Origin: Azolla caroliniana
Taxonomy: Eukaryota > Polypodiophyta
NCBI GenBank assembly: GCA_043228905.1
Contig: JBHGNT010000017.1
Location: forward strand, 17,174,001-17,238,000
DNA: 64,000 nucleotides
Direction of reading: 5' to 3'
Shown here piece after piece: positions 47,360 to 59,700 of this stretch; position 1 is the first letter of the stretch; every line of letters starts with the position of its first letter. The notes under the pieces were generated by a model that searched no databases, was not told where the DNA came from, and saw only the letters and a program-made list of their open reading frames with translations. Both the position numbers and the translations under genes were made by a program.

Positions 47360-50300
47360 TTTTTTCTTTTTTCTTTTTTCATAAATCAATGTTTGTTATT
47401 AAAACAAAATGATAATACACCCCTTGCTATCTTCACTACTTCATAAATAGTGATAGTGTAAGGGAAACCCTCTCAAGTGTTGTAAAACTAGATGACATAA
47501 GTCTATCTCCTCTTGGGACACGATCTCCATACAACATAGTTGTGAAAATTGCCAAATCAATTTCCCTTTCATCCTACGGATTTGTTGTGTTATCCCATGA
47601 AGTCCATCAAACAAGGACTCATTTCTCATGGTCCAATTAAACCACATCCCCCAATATCTAATGTAATAAAAAACCACCTTATACGATGGTGTGGGCATAA
47701 CTTTATCCTCATCCATAAAAACCCATTTATAAGGTGACAAAATATTCCCTGTTATCGATGCCCAAATTTTTGACATAATCACCCAAATGGCCTTAGCAAC
47801 CGAACATGTAATGAACCTATGTCTAGCATCTTCTTCAAACACCGTATAGAAAAAAACATGTCCCATTCGAAATATGTCTTCGTTTTAAGGCCATCGCCAA
47901 AGGCAACCCACCAACTATGGCACGCCAAAGAAATACCTTTGCATGGAATGGAAGATGAGATTGCCACCCTGCATCTAAAACTCTAGTAAAGCTCCATGTA
48001 TCCAACACCTTATTTTCTAACCAAGCTTTATCTTCAACCAACTTATGGCACACATCATTAGTGTGCACCACATAAATCGATTTCCCATTACCAAATGAGC
48101 GATCTTTCCATGGTTCCTCGACCACCAACTCTGGAATTGGGAAAACTAATGTAGGCAATGCCAATATTGATTGCCAAATATATTCATATCCACATGGTAT
48201 ATGAAACTTATTTCTGATTATCCGAAAGGCCATCATTTTCCTATGTGACTCTAAAATACCATCTTCTACAGTTATCAAACCTAGCCTTGCCATTCGATTG
48301 AACTGTGAATTTAGACTTTCTTTTCCCTCCTAGTGTAATATCCTTGAAGCTGCGAACACCTCTGCTGCCAATGAATTTATATCTTTTTTGCACTTAGGAG
48401 GCCTCCAATTAAACAACTTCAAACATCGTTGCCAAGAAAGCACCAATTGTTCAACCATACTAGATTTTGAACACTTAAACTGTCGGGTACTATTAACAAC
48501 GTGCCACCACGAAGCTGTAATTCTCGTTTTCCCATGGTAAATACCAACCTTTTCCACAAAATAAGTAATTATTTCTGCCCAAGGTTTGGTACCTATGCAC
48601 ATACCTTTCAGAAGATTGAATCTTCGAACCACCATATGATCTTCTAAATTTAGTAAAGCAGCACCCCCTAACCGTTTTGGGGTACAAATATTGTTCCATG
48701 ATACCCAACTCATACCAAGGTTTGTGTCTTTCTTCCATAGTTCATATTTAAGTGAACGAGCTAAATGATCAAGTGATTTCTTTGTCCATGGTAACAATGG
48801 CAAAAAATAAGAAATCATTGGAATCATTATAGCTTGTACCACTTTGAGACGAGTACTAAACGACCATGCTTGAGACTTCCAATACATAAATTTGTCCAAA
48901 ATGGTTCCCGATATCCAATTCAAACATTGTGATGATGAGATATCAACACCAATAGGGTAACCTAAGTGCCGACACACATTCCCTTGATCTAATATTTGGC
49001 CACCCCATCCAAGATCCACCAAATCACTTTCAGTGCATCTAATGAGCATCGACTTTTGCATATTTATATGTAATCCTGATGCCAATGCGAACACATTCCA
49101 CACCTCCATGGCTTTAGCTATGTTATCAGGTGTTGCTTTGAGAAATAAAAATGAATCATCAACCAATGCTCGGGCGATCAAATGTTTCCATGATGGTAGA
49201 GCTAATCCAACTATTTCCCCACGTGTCGCCAACTCATGCATCCTCACCAAAATCGGGTGTGTAGCAATAGCAAATAATAGTGGACTCAATGGGCATCCTT
49301 GTCTAAGTGATCTTTTCAATGGTATTGCCTTAGTAACTCCACCATTTAACATAACATGTGAGACTGCACCTAATCCCACCAACAACGATATTCAAGACAT
49401 CCTTTTCCCAAAACCCATATGAGACATAAGTTGAGTAATAAAAGACAACTTACATGATCATATGGCTTCTCGATGTCGAGTTGTATCATTACAATTTGGT
49501 GTTTGGATTCCTTTGCATAATCCATTGCCATTTGCACATTCAAAATATTATGCAGGATGTCCCTTCCCTTAATAAACCCATATTGCATTGGATGGACCAT
49601 AGACGACAACACCGTTTGAAGTCTATTTGCAATTACTTTGGCAAAAATCTTATACATCCCACCCATTAATGATATCGGTCTCCATTGAGCAAAAGACGTA
49701 GGAGATGCAACTTTTGGGTATAAGTTTAACCAGACCAAGTTTCCATGAATCAGGCATTTTACCAAAACTCCATATTTCTTGGAATATCATTGTTAAAGGG
49801 GGTTTGAGTTCATGTAAAAAGGCTTTAAAAAACTCATTCGTAATGCCATCCCAACCCGGGCTTTTATCACTTGCAATATGTGATAATACATATTCCACCA
49901 CCTCCTCCTCCTTTATATCCTCCTCCAATGCAATCATGTCATGTTGCCCACCACTCGCCTTGACTGAGTTAAATAACATCGATTGCGCTTGTGTTATGCC
50001 ATCATTCATAATACAATCTCGCCCAAAAAGATTCGTGAAATGTTTAACACAATTATCAATAATCACTTATGGGTTTGTATTCAAAGTTCCATCAATCTCT
50101 ACATTTACCACATTCATTCTAGCATGAGATGCTTGCAACCCATGGTAAAACTTATGTGAATTATAGTTGTGATCATGTACTTCATTTTTCATAGCCATCA
50201 CTTGTGATTGTTGATAACTACGAACCTCTAATACTTGTAAGGCTTGTGACAATGTCTCTTGAATATCCAACAACACATCATCCAATGGAATCTTTACCAA

Positions 50301-51218
50301 CAATGCATTACATCTATCTAGAAAGTGTTGTAACAAACTCATCTTTTGTTTACGGATAGATGCTTGATAAATTCCATAATAACGTGTAAACCGTTGTATA
50401 TTGGAAAGACAAATATCCCATGACGAAACACCGTGGACATTGACTTGTCTTGTAAACTCCCCCACCAATTGTCCCATAGCATGCTTAAATTTATCATGTC
50501 TAAGAAAAGATGAATTAAATCTCCATGGTTGTCTCCCCAATAAAGCTCTAAAACCATCCATAGTTTGATGTGTGCATTCCAAAACAACTGGAAAATGATA
50601 TGATGATCCAATCCCCCTATGCACTCGCATAGTCAAAAACTCTGGCAAGAATGTATCATCATGCATAATATAAATGTGATCCAGTCTACTCCAAGTTTAT
50701 CTATATTGTGCCGACTGAAAGATATAACCAACATCATTTCCATTGATCCAAGTCCATGCATCATACCTTACGACATCCATCATAACCAAATCCCATACCT
50801 CTCGCTTCCATCAAGCCATGCATCGAAGTAGATTGGCCCACCTCAGAACACATATTAAAATCCCCTAACAAAAAATTGGATCTCCCATGAAGCAAAACTT
50901 GATTTAAGCATCTCCAAAGTTCCATACGATGTCTTGCAACATTCGATCCATAAATACCGACCACCCAACTATGTTTCCATTCATAATTAACTTCAACCAC
51001 CAAAAACCGACCATGTACATCTCTTTGAGCCACTACCGGTTTCAAGCTATCCCTTATAATAAGCATTACACCTAAATAAGGGCCCCCATTGACTCCAGCA
51101 TAAAACACGTGATATTGCTTATGATGAAAAGAAGACCTAGACTTAGCATGCTCCTTATGTTCTACTACACATAATATATCCCATTCACTATTAAAAAAAG
51201 AAAGAAAAAAAGAAAAAA
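47360..51218 (-). mobile_element. 5'-truncated L1-type LINE (minus strand)
   Basis: The 3' end is a T-rich tract on the + strand (47360-47380), and the 5' end lies within the endonuclease domain (about 51190). Flanking GAATAGTTCT (47350-47359) and GAATGGTTCT (51219-51228) look like a 10-bp target duplication with one change. It is related to the LINE at 4.3-11.2 kb, with shared blocks such as PKRLGGAALLN and TPKRLGGATLLN. Confidence 0.8.
47441..51190 (-). pseudogene. LINE ORF2 (endonuclease fragment, reverse transcriptase), broken
   Basis: Reading down the minus strand: an endonuclease fragment with LLGDFNMCSEVG (about 50860), SDKSPGWDGITNEFF (about 49850), FAQWRPISLMGGMYKIF (about 49680), RQGCPLSPLLFAI (about 49290), ALVDDSFLFLKA (catalytic Asp pair, about 49160), then HAKVFLWRAIVGGLPLA and a Cys/His tail ending near 47441. 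The first third of the endonuclease is missing. At least five frameshifts or stops break it up. Nothing suggests activity. Confidence 0.8.
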
Positions 51219-51453
51219 GAATGGTTCTCTCTCAATCTCTCTCTCTCTCTCTCGCTCTTCCTCCTTTACGTTGAACCCCTTGGGAGGGGGGTGGAGCCAT
51301 TCTAGGCACCACCCCTCAATGCTTGTCAACATCTTCATGATCTCTCTCACCATCATACCATTCATCATCTTCACTAATACCCCGTGTCTATCTTCATCAT
51401 GAATCATCATCATTATCATAAATATTAACCCTAACCCTAAAACCTATAACACA

Positions 51454-52345
51454 ATTTTGGTGACCACGATGGAGGCTGACAGGAAGTGTTGAGAATGCAC
51501 GAGAGATGGTTCCAGAAGGAGTAATGCGGAGACAACCAGAGCCGGAAGGGCCGAAGCAAACAGAGAAAGACATGGACGACGCACCGAACCAAGGCGACCA
51601 AATAGAAAGTCTACCAAAAGAGAGGAAGACACGAGTGAACCAAAAAGAAGCTGCCAAACAATGGCTCAATCGAATCAACAATGTGCGATAAATGGCAACA
51701 ACGAAGTGCGAGTGGGAAATGTCGACGATTTATGGAGAGAAGAAGAAGAAGGTGGTTATTCAAGACCCTACTGAAGAAGAAATCTTGCAAAATGCAAAGA
51801 ACGTGGAGAAAGTGGTCATGAAAGTAGAGTTTCTTTCATTGGGGCATGGCTTGGATTCTACGCTTGTAGGAAAGAAAAAGAAGAAGAAAGAAAGTTTTTG
51901 AATTTGATATGCAAGAAGATGAAAATGTTGAGCTTGGACCTTTTGATTATGAGTAAGGAGATGTAACACACAATGGCTAATTGATTCTATTGCGGAACAA
52001 TCTTGATAATGTGATCACATAAATAAAAAAAGAATATATGGAATCTCATGGTCTGTAGTATTGCCAACAAGTTCTATTAAGAGTAAGATTCGAAGAGAAG
52101 TGAATGAACGTCAAATATATGCGTGTATAATCATGTGTGGTCGTGAATTGAAAGGGGCACATAATTGCCTCTGTGATTCTAGGATATTTTATTATATTAT
52201 CGATTTAATTATTGTGAAGAAAGAGTGAAGATCATAGTAGATGCAAATGGAATGGATAGGGAAACGAGGACAAAATAGAGAAACGGGCCGGACAATGGCC
52301 AAACAGTGGTCGGGCAACAATAAGGCTCGACGACAATAAGGCTTG
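51454..52345 (+). other. Internal region of the LTR element, unclassified
   Basis: It follows the LTR and putative primer-binding site. Charged frames (51506-51691; 51692-51901 with KKKKVVIQDPTEEE) might be remains of a gag-type protein, but no domain is recognisable and stops are frequent. It runs into copia sequence near 52345 without a clear boundary. Confidence 0.3.
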
Positions 52346-52349
52346 AAGT

Positions 52350-53208
52350 GCCACAGGCACTATGGTCATGCAATCGACCTACGATACGCTCCATATATTC
52401 GGATGCGAGGCCTATGCCTTCATACCTAGGGACAAAAGGACCAAGTTGGCACCCCATGCAACGAAGTGCATATTTCTCAGTTATGGAACCGATGAGGACT
52501 TCGACTACGGGATATGGGACTATGAGAACCGGAAACTGATCGGGAGTAGTGACGTAGTCTTCAATGAAGACTCTATCTTCTCTCAGTGGAACCAACAGAA
52601 AACAGTTGGTAAAAGAGTAACCTTCGAAGACGATAGAGTTGTCATAGAAGGACCGTCCTACTGCGCCGACTCAGAGATTCGACAAACAGTCGAACTCAAA
52701 CAAGCCGACAATACGCTTGCCGACACCGAATCGACAATAGGTCCAAAAGTCGAACTCAAGGTCAAAGTCATCAAAGACAAAGTCAAAAACCGATCCGAGT
52801 TGACCGAGTACCCAAGGGAGAACATCACAACACCGTTGAAATCCCAACATGGGGACGGGTCATCCAACAAGACTCCTTACACAAGTGGCTCAACAAATGC
52901 CGATCGACCAACAGAGACGATCGAAGGATCCGAACCACTCATTTCGGCACTCAGGAGATTTGGACGAGCTTGAAGGCAGACAGAGTTCTATCAACCTGGC
53001 CTCGACTACGTCAACTATACTGATGCAGGCAAACCAAGCACTTATGAAGAAGCTATGGCCGCAACGGATGTTGACACATGGCTACAAGCCATGAAATCAG
53101 AGATGGACCAATTCACAGGAATCAAACATGGGAGTTGGTTGAACTACCAGCTAGAAGGAAGCCGCTACCTTGCAAATGGGTTTTCCGATACAAGTATGTA
53201 TCCGATAC
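52350..53208 (+). pseudogene. Copia polyprotein fragment (integrase end to RT start)
   Basis: LHIFGCEAYAFIPRDKR and CIFLSYGTDEDFDYGIWD are the conserved post-integrase block of Ty1/copia. About 53000-53200 gives the linker (YTDAGKPSTYEEAM) and, after a frameshift, NQTWELVELPARRK and KWVFRYKYVSDT, the start of the reverse transcriptase. The sequence is then cut at about 53210 by an LTR fragment. The RT seems to resume at about 55315, so this is one older copia copy broken by later insertions and deletion. Confidence 0.75.
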
Positions 53209-53209
53209 A

Positions 53210-53460
53210 AGGATGAGTATGTGTGAGCACATGCACAATTATGTGCATGTGACAAGAATGTAACAGTCTCTTTTTGTAACGGACATATTATTTACTGTTA
53301 CATTATGTATTATATAAACCCCTTATGGGGCATGTAATGAATATAGTTTTTTCCCCTCTCATTTGGTGTCATTTCCTATTTGTCTTTCTCTCTTGCTCCC
53401 TCTCTAACGTAACCCCCTTGGGAGGGGGGTGAAGCCATTTTAGGTTTCACTCCCCACCCA
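53210..53460 (+). mobile_element. Partial LTR, same family as 47083-51453
   Basis: It contains TGTGAGCACATGCACAATTATGTGC, matching TGTGAACACATGCACGCGTGTGTGC in the other LTR, then ATATAAACCCCTTATGGGG and CCCTTGGGAGGGGGGTG. Its start is missing and it joins directly to copia sequence. After its end (CAACA) comes TTTTGGCACGCTCGGTGGGA, a typical primer-binding-site context of plant gypsy elements. Confidence 0.65.
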
Positions 53461-53734
53461 ACAACACTTTTGGCACGCTCGGTGGGACCCTCCCTTGAGA
53501 AGAAGTCACTCTCTCCCTCTTTACATCTCTATGTTTGAGTGTGTGCATGCACTGTTGCTAATGAAACCCAAAACGAAGTAACATCATCCATAGCCATGGC
53601 GCTTGAAGCTCTAACCCCCTTGAGAAGAAGTCTATTTCTCTCTCTCTCCATTGCGTGTTGGTCTATTTTTGTTTTATAAATTTCTTCTCCAAGATTTCCT
53701 TGTTCTTAGCACTCCTAAGCTCATCCTCCTGTCT
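53461..53734. other. Leader-like DNA between LTR fragment and eEF1A pseudogene
   Basis: Two similar stretches (CCCTTGAGAAGAAGTC near 53490 and 53618) suggest a tandem duplication of a leader. No coding motif. Confidence 0.4.
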
Positions 53735-54720
53735 TCATTATTGTGATTGGACATGTGGCTGGGAAGTCTTCAACCCCTGTCACCCTATATAGAAGATGGG
53801 AGGTATTGACAAGCATGTGATGAGAGATTCAAGAAGGACGTTGTGTAAATGAACTGGTAGTCATTCACGTGCTTGGGTATTGTACAAACTCAAGGTTGAG
53901 CAGGAGCGTGGTATCACCATTGATATCACTTTCTGGAAGTTTGAAGCCACTAAGTACTGTTGCGCTGTCATTGATGCACCTGGCTACTGAGTGACTTAAT
54001 CAAGAACATGATCACTCGAACTTCACATGTGGATTGTGTGTTTTGATCATTGATTCAACTACCATTTGTTTTGAGGCCAATTCCAAGAATGGACAAACAT
54101 GTGAGCATGCTCTGCTTGCATTTACTCTTGGGTGAAGCAAATTATTTGTGTTGCAACAAGATAGATGCCATTACTCCCAATTATTTTGAAGCGCAATATG
54201 ATGAGACCACAAAGTAAGTATGAACTTAGCTCAAACTGGTTGGATACAACCTTGAGAAGATTCCACTTTTTCCTATATCTAGTTGTGAAGGTGACTATAG
54301 GATAGAGAGCTCTAACAACCTTGATTTGTATAAAGGTCCTACACTACTGGAAGCGCAAGATATGATTCAAGAGCCAAAGAGGTCATCTGATAAGCCTCTC
54401 CACCTACCCTTTCATGATGGGTACAAGATGAGTGGTATTGGAACTGTTCCAGTCGGACTAATGGAGACTGGTAGAATCAAACCTGGTATGGTGGTTACCT
54501 TTGCACCAATAGGACTGACTACCTAGGTTAAGTGTGTGGAAATGCATTATGAAGCAGTCTTAGAGGCTCTAGGTAGTGACAATGTTGGCTTCAATGTGAA
54601 GAATGTCGTTGTCCAAGGATCATAAGAGAGGGTATATTGTGTTTGAGAATGACCCAACCAGGGAAGTTGTGAACTTCACATCTCAGGTGATCATAATGAA
54701 CAATCCTGGACAGATTGGGC
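53735..54720 (+). pseudogene. eEF1A (translation elongation factor 1-alpha) processed-type pseudogene
   Basis: Shifting frames follow eEF1A from its GTP-binding start to domain III: IVIGHVAGKSS, then [47 protein letters not shown] (disrupted), [38 protein letters not shown] and [15 protein letters not shown]. Frameshifts and stops are numerous, and the C-terminal third after about 54720 is missing. No intron is seen where plant eEF1A genes usually carry one, which fits a reverse-transcribed copy. No poly(A) tract or target duplication is visible. It lies between retrotransposon fragments. Confidence 0.88.
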
Positions 54721-54724
54721 AACT

Positions 54725-55312
54725 AGGAGTCAGGAGACAAATTCTACCTATGGGGCGGGATCCTAATGCACGACCAGGAAGATGAGGAGATGGACATGGT
54801 GTTGCTCAAGTTCCTGTAGGCTTGAAATTTGAAGATGAAGAGAGTCGGATAGACGGCCACAGAGAGAGCCGGCCAACCAATCTGACATCCAACTGATGGT
54901 GGCAGCAACGTTTGATGCTCCATAGCCGACAGATAGAGCCGACAAACAGCGACGGCCCGTGCCCTGCAAACAACCAGATAAATGTTAAACTGTCCCACAA
55001 AGAGCCTGTAGAGAGCGGCGACAACCGGACAAGTGACGACTAGTAGATCGTGACAAACGACGTCTGACAACCGGATAGAGGTCCGACAACCTGTGAACAA
55101 CGCCACCTGCGGACAGAAACAGTTGGCATCCGACAGTCGACGGACAGGCATGGCCGGCGGCTCGCAAAACAGAAATGACCGGGATGGACTTAGACCAAGG
55201 TAGAGCAGAGAGAGAGAGCTCCACTGATCTCTGCCATGGCTCCGACAGGATCATCAAGGGAAAGAACAATGAATAAGAGATGAAGGAAGCAAACGAAGAT
55301 GATGACAATAAT
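54725..55312. other. GC-rich DNA of unclear origin
   Basis: CCGACA- and CGGACA-rich sequence resembles the 52270-52340 stretch in style. Frames on the minus strand are open for up to 135 codons but show no recognised domain. It is probably non-coding retrotransposon DNA. Confidence 0.3.
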
Positions 55313-55592
55313 GATACAGAAGAACCAATAGGCTTCACAACAACGGGGGAGGATAGTCACCACGTATGTCGACTGAAGAAAAGTCTCTATGGCTTGAAAC
55401 AGGCGCTAAGGATGTGGTACGAAAAGTTTGACTCCTACATCAGGAAGTTGGGATACCGCCGATCCGACTCCAACCCATGCATGTACATTTGGTAATTGAC
55501 CAATGAGTCTAGGATTTACCTGATCCTATATGTCGACGATATGTTGATTGCAGGAAGCAAACAAGTAGAGATCGAAAAGCTGAAGCGGAGCA
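55313..55592 (+). pseudogene. Copia reverse-transcriptase fragment
   Basis: VCRLKKSLYGLKQALRMWYEKF, then YLILYVDDMLIAGSKQVEI, including the intact YVDD catalytic motif, with a TAA stop in between (55494). At 55593 it is cut by the LTR of the next copia element. It is probably the continuation of the fragment at 52350-53208. Confidence 0.8.
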
Positions 55593-56403
55593 TGTTAGGA
55601 AACAGGTCCCTCCGGATGGGAAGTGAAGAGAACCGGATGAGGAGTACCTGACTACGGAAGCCCCGGTGAGAACCAGATGAGGAGTACCCGGCTACGGAAG
55701 TCCCGGTGAGAACCGGATGACGAGTATCCGGCAAGAGCCGGATGGTGAAGGCCCGATGAGAAGTGCTCACCGGATTAAGGGACATATTCGTAAATATGTT
55801 TTCTGAGAGTTCATCGGGGCTATATTTGTAAATAGCCGAAAAGTCATATTAGTATAAATATGACTTAGGGCAAACTTATTGTGTGTGTAGTCTGTTGAGA
55901 AGCAAGCTCAACATGGTATGTGATGCTTATTGGGAAATAAGCTATAGTAGCTATTTAGCTACTTGTGAACATAAAGGAGAAACAACTAATTAGCTACTGA
56001 CAACTATTTAGCGACTGACAGCTAATTAGCTACAGGCAACTAATTAGCTGCATACGTAAGTAACTTATTACTTAGGTAAAAAGTAAGAGAGTAAGTAAGA
56101 AGAAGATATACAGGAAGTAGAACTCTGAGAGAGAGAGTGAGGATAGAGAGAAAGAACTCAGAGAGTGAGAGCAAAAAGAGAGAAACAGACGAGAGCAAGT
56201 AGAGCTCCGCGTGTAATGAAATAGAAGAAGTTTTGGTTGCTACAGAGGTAAGTCTCCTTCCCCCTTCCCTTCTGAGTTTGAGCACTAAACGATCCAGCAC
56301 ACCACGATCCGCCGCGCACATAAGAAGAGCCCAAGTGCCTTCTTCACGTTTTCTTAACATAGTCGTCATTCTTGTTGGTGCAAGATTTGAGCGCGTAACT
56401 GTG

Positions 56404-56437
<34 letters not shown>

Positions 56438-56711
56438 GAGGTCGTTGCCTCTGTTGTAACCGCCGCATGTGGCGAAGACAATGAACAAGAGGTCGTTGCC
56501 TCTGTGTTCATCTATTGTATATTGTTACATAGTGATAGTTAGCAGTTTGTGGACTGCCGTGGTTTTTCCGGTGTTTGGGTTTTCCACGTAAACATCCTGT
56601 GTACTCTTCTCTCCTTTGTGTCGTGCATTCATTACCCGTTTTTTTTCTGTGTATGATTCTAAGCTCAGTTGTGGCCAAGCGTTGTTCATCGAGAGCGTGT
56701 AGTTCCTGTCA
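55593..56711 (+). repeat. Copia 5' LTR with a ~480-bp extra segment
   Basis: Compared with the two solo LTRs (632 and 743 bp), this copy carries about 480 extra bases between GACTTAGGGCAAACTT (55878) and TCATTCTTGTTGGTGCAAG (56374). The extra part begins near the palindrome TGTTGAGAAGCAAGCTCAACA (55893) and contains tandem TAATTAGCTACTGACAACTA-type units (about 55985-56055). A nested LTR-like insertion is possible. A GA run lies at 56409-56434. Confidence 0.75.
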
Positions 56712-56735
56712 AAGTGGTAAAACGACATAGAAAAA

Positions 56736-59700
56736 ATGGACGATTTGTTGGGAGGCATGTTCAAGCTCACCGGCTCCAACTATTCGGTGTGGAAATCGAA
56801 GATGAGGGACATGCTTGTGGTTAAAGATCTTTGGCTGTCGGTTCAGTTCGGGGACAAGAGACCAGACAAAATCGACGCCGCAATATGGGAGCACATGAAG
56901 ACAACGGCGTACATACGGTGCTTCATCAACATGAGCCTATACAATAACTTCAATGAAGAGAGCAAGGCTCATGAGCTTTGGGAGAAGATCGGCATTATGT
57001 TTCAAAACAAAAATGTTGTTAATCAGGTTTCGGTATTTCAGAAGCTAGTAAGACTCCGATACCAAGATGGCTCAAGCATGGCAGAGCACATGAATGCCTT
57101 CCAGCGGCTGATCCACCAGGCAACATCATTGGAAGTACCTCTCGCCGATGAGGTACTAGCGCTACTCCTACTCGGTTCCCTCCCAGATAGATGGGAGACG
57201 TTGGTTGTCACTTTGGGCAACGCCGGGCCGGAAGGGAAACGATTATCCCTAGCAAGAGTGAAGTCGAGCTTGCTAGATGAGGAGGCGCGTCGGAAAGATA
57301 AGGATATGAGCTCCGACTCCAAAGCGCTCCTTACCGAATCGGAACACGGAAGACAAAGGAACCGTAGTCCCCAGAACTGGGAAAAGTCGGGGACACGGTC
57401 AAAGTCAAGGGGGAGGCCTACTTGCTTCTATTGCGGCAAGCCAGGACACTTCTAGAAGAACTGTCGGCATTTTCGAAAAGACAAGGAAACCGATGGTACC
57501 AATTCGAAGCGGACACCGGACCGGAACGATAAAGACCGGAGGGGAACGGACCGGAAGGGAATGACGGCAATCGCGGCAAGTGAAGAAGAGTTGATGCTCA
57601 TCACCGAGGAGAGTGAGATAAACCTTGCCGGCGACGAGATGACTTGGGTGGTCGACTCCGGAGCGTCATTCCACCTTACCCCAGACCGGAAATGCTTCTC
57701 ATCCTACTCAGCCGGTGATCACGGCTGTGTCCGGATGGGGAATGAAGGTACATGCTAAATTGTCGGCATAGGAGACGTGTGGCTGACAACACCAACTGGA
57801 TGCAAGTTGCTGCTGAAGGATGTCTGACACGTTCCAGAGGTTCGTCTGAACCTGATATCAGCCGGTCGGCTAGATGATGAAGGCTACACGGGTAGCATCC
57901 GGAACAGTGTTATGAAGTTCAGCAAAGGGAGCCTGATTGTGGCTCGGGCCCGGAAGGTCAACACGCTGTACCTGATGAATGCTCGGTTATGTTCGGAGGA
58001 AGTGAATGTGGCATTCGACACTACCGGTGAGCTGTGGCACAAAAGGCTGTGTCACATGAGCGAGAAGGGGATGAAGAGGCTTGCAGACGACAACGTTATT
58101 CCAGTGAAGAATGTGCACTTGGAGAAGTGCACTGATTGTCTGGCCGGTAAGCAAAACCGGACCTCCTTCTGACCAAGGCCACCGATGACACGTAATGCAC
58201 CACTGTAGTTGGTGCATACTGATGTGTGTCAAGCGGACACGAAGTCACATGCATGATCGCAGTACTTCGTGACGTTCATAGATGATCACAGCCGAAAGCT
58301 GTGGGCCACACCGTTGAAGACGAAGGATCAGGTGCTATCCGTCTTCAAAGAGCTCCACGCGAGAGTGGAAAGAGAAACCGGTCGGAAGCTGAAGGCGGTT
58401 CAAGCAGATAACGGAGGTGAATATCGGGGGCAGTTCGAGGAGTATTGTCGCTCGAAGGGAATCCGGTTCGAATTTACTGTGCCGAAGACGCCGGAACTAA
58501 ACGGGCTGGCTGAGAGGATGAACCGGACCATAATGGAGAGAGTCTGGAGTATGCTGGCGCATGCAAAATTACCCAAGACGTTTTGGGATGAGGCACTGTC
58601 GACGACGACGTATGTGATAAATAGATCACCCTCAGTACCCTTGGACGGAGACATGCCGCAGAGAGTATGGACCGGTAAGGAAGTGTCCTACCGGCATTTG
58701 AAGGTGTTCGGGTGTCTCGCGTACGTGCATGTAGCTAAGGACCGGAGAGGAAAGTTAGATCCAAAGACCCATCCATGCATATTCCTCGGTTACGGCGACG
58801 ATGAGTTCGGCTACCGAATGTGGGACCCGATCGACAAGAAGGTATTCCGGAGTCGAGATATTATCTTCATGGAGGACAAGACGCTCGCCGACTGGGAGTC
58901 GGAGAAGAAGATAAAGAACTCTGAGTCAACCGGTAAGGATCGATTCTACGATGAGCAGATCCAACCGGCAAGAGGCTGGTTAGCACTCGAGGAACCATTC
59001 GGTTACGGTGAGGATACCGAACCGGTAGAAGAAGAAGTAGAGGAAGCTGAAACCGAAACCGGCCAAGACCCCGAATCAGATTCGAATGAAGAGCAAATGG
59101 AGGAGCCGGTTATTGAAGCCCAAAGACAAAGATATCCTCTTAGAGAGAGAAGGGCCCCCCGGAGATTTCCGGATGCAGAGCATGTGCTACTGACAGATGA
59201 GGGGGAGCCAGAAAGCTTCGAGGAAGCTAAAAGTGACGCCCATAGCCGCAAATGGTTAAGTTCCATGCAGGATGAGATGGATTCCCTGCATGAGAACCAT
59301 ACATATGAATTGGTGGAGTTGAAGAAAGGAAAGAGGGCACTCCGAAATAAGTGGGTGTACAAGTTGAAACCGGGAGATGCCGAAAACCCCCGAGATACAA
59401 AGCTAGGATCATGGTGAAGGGGTTCCAGCAAAAGAAGGGTGTGGACTTCGACGAGATATTTGCCCCCGTAGTAAAGATGACCTCCATCCAGACGGTGCTG
59501 AGTATAGCGGCAAGCATGGACCTTGAGGTAGAGCAGCTGGACGTGAAGACGACATTCCTTCACGGTGACCTCGAAGAGGAGATCTACATGCAACAACCGG
59601 AAGGATTCGTGGAGAAAGGGAAGGAGCACCTGGTTTGCCAATTGAAGAAGAGCATGTACGGACTGAAGCAGGCTCCCCGACAATGGTACCGGAAGTTCGA

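Larger units (their letters stand above)
47083..51453 (+). mobile_element. LTR of an unclassified LTR element, split by a LINE
   Basis: Left half (47083-47359) starts TGTTACCGTACGAG and includes TATATAACCCCTTATGGGG. Right half (51229-51453) has CCTTGGGAGGGGGGTGGAGCC and ends ...ATAACACA. Without the LINE the LTR is about 500 bp. A partial relative at 53210-53455 has the same landmarks in the same order (CCCCTTATGGGG, then CCTTGGGAGGGGGGTGAAGCC), which shows the two halves belong together. Just after the LTR, TTGGTGACCACGATGG could be a primer-binding site. Confidence 0.7.

Noticed and set aside
51427-51446. Interstitial telomere repeat (AACCCTAACCCTAAAACC)
   Set aside because: Only about two units, within the end of an LTR; chance is sufficient.
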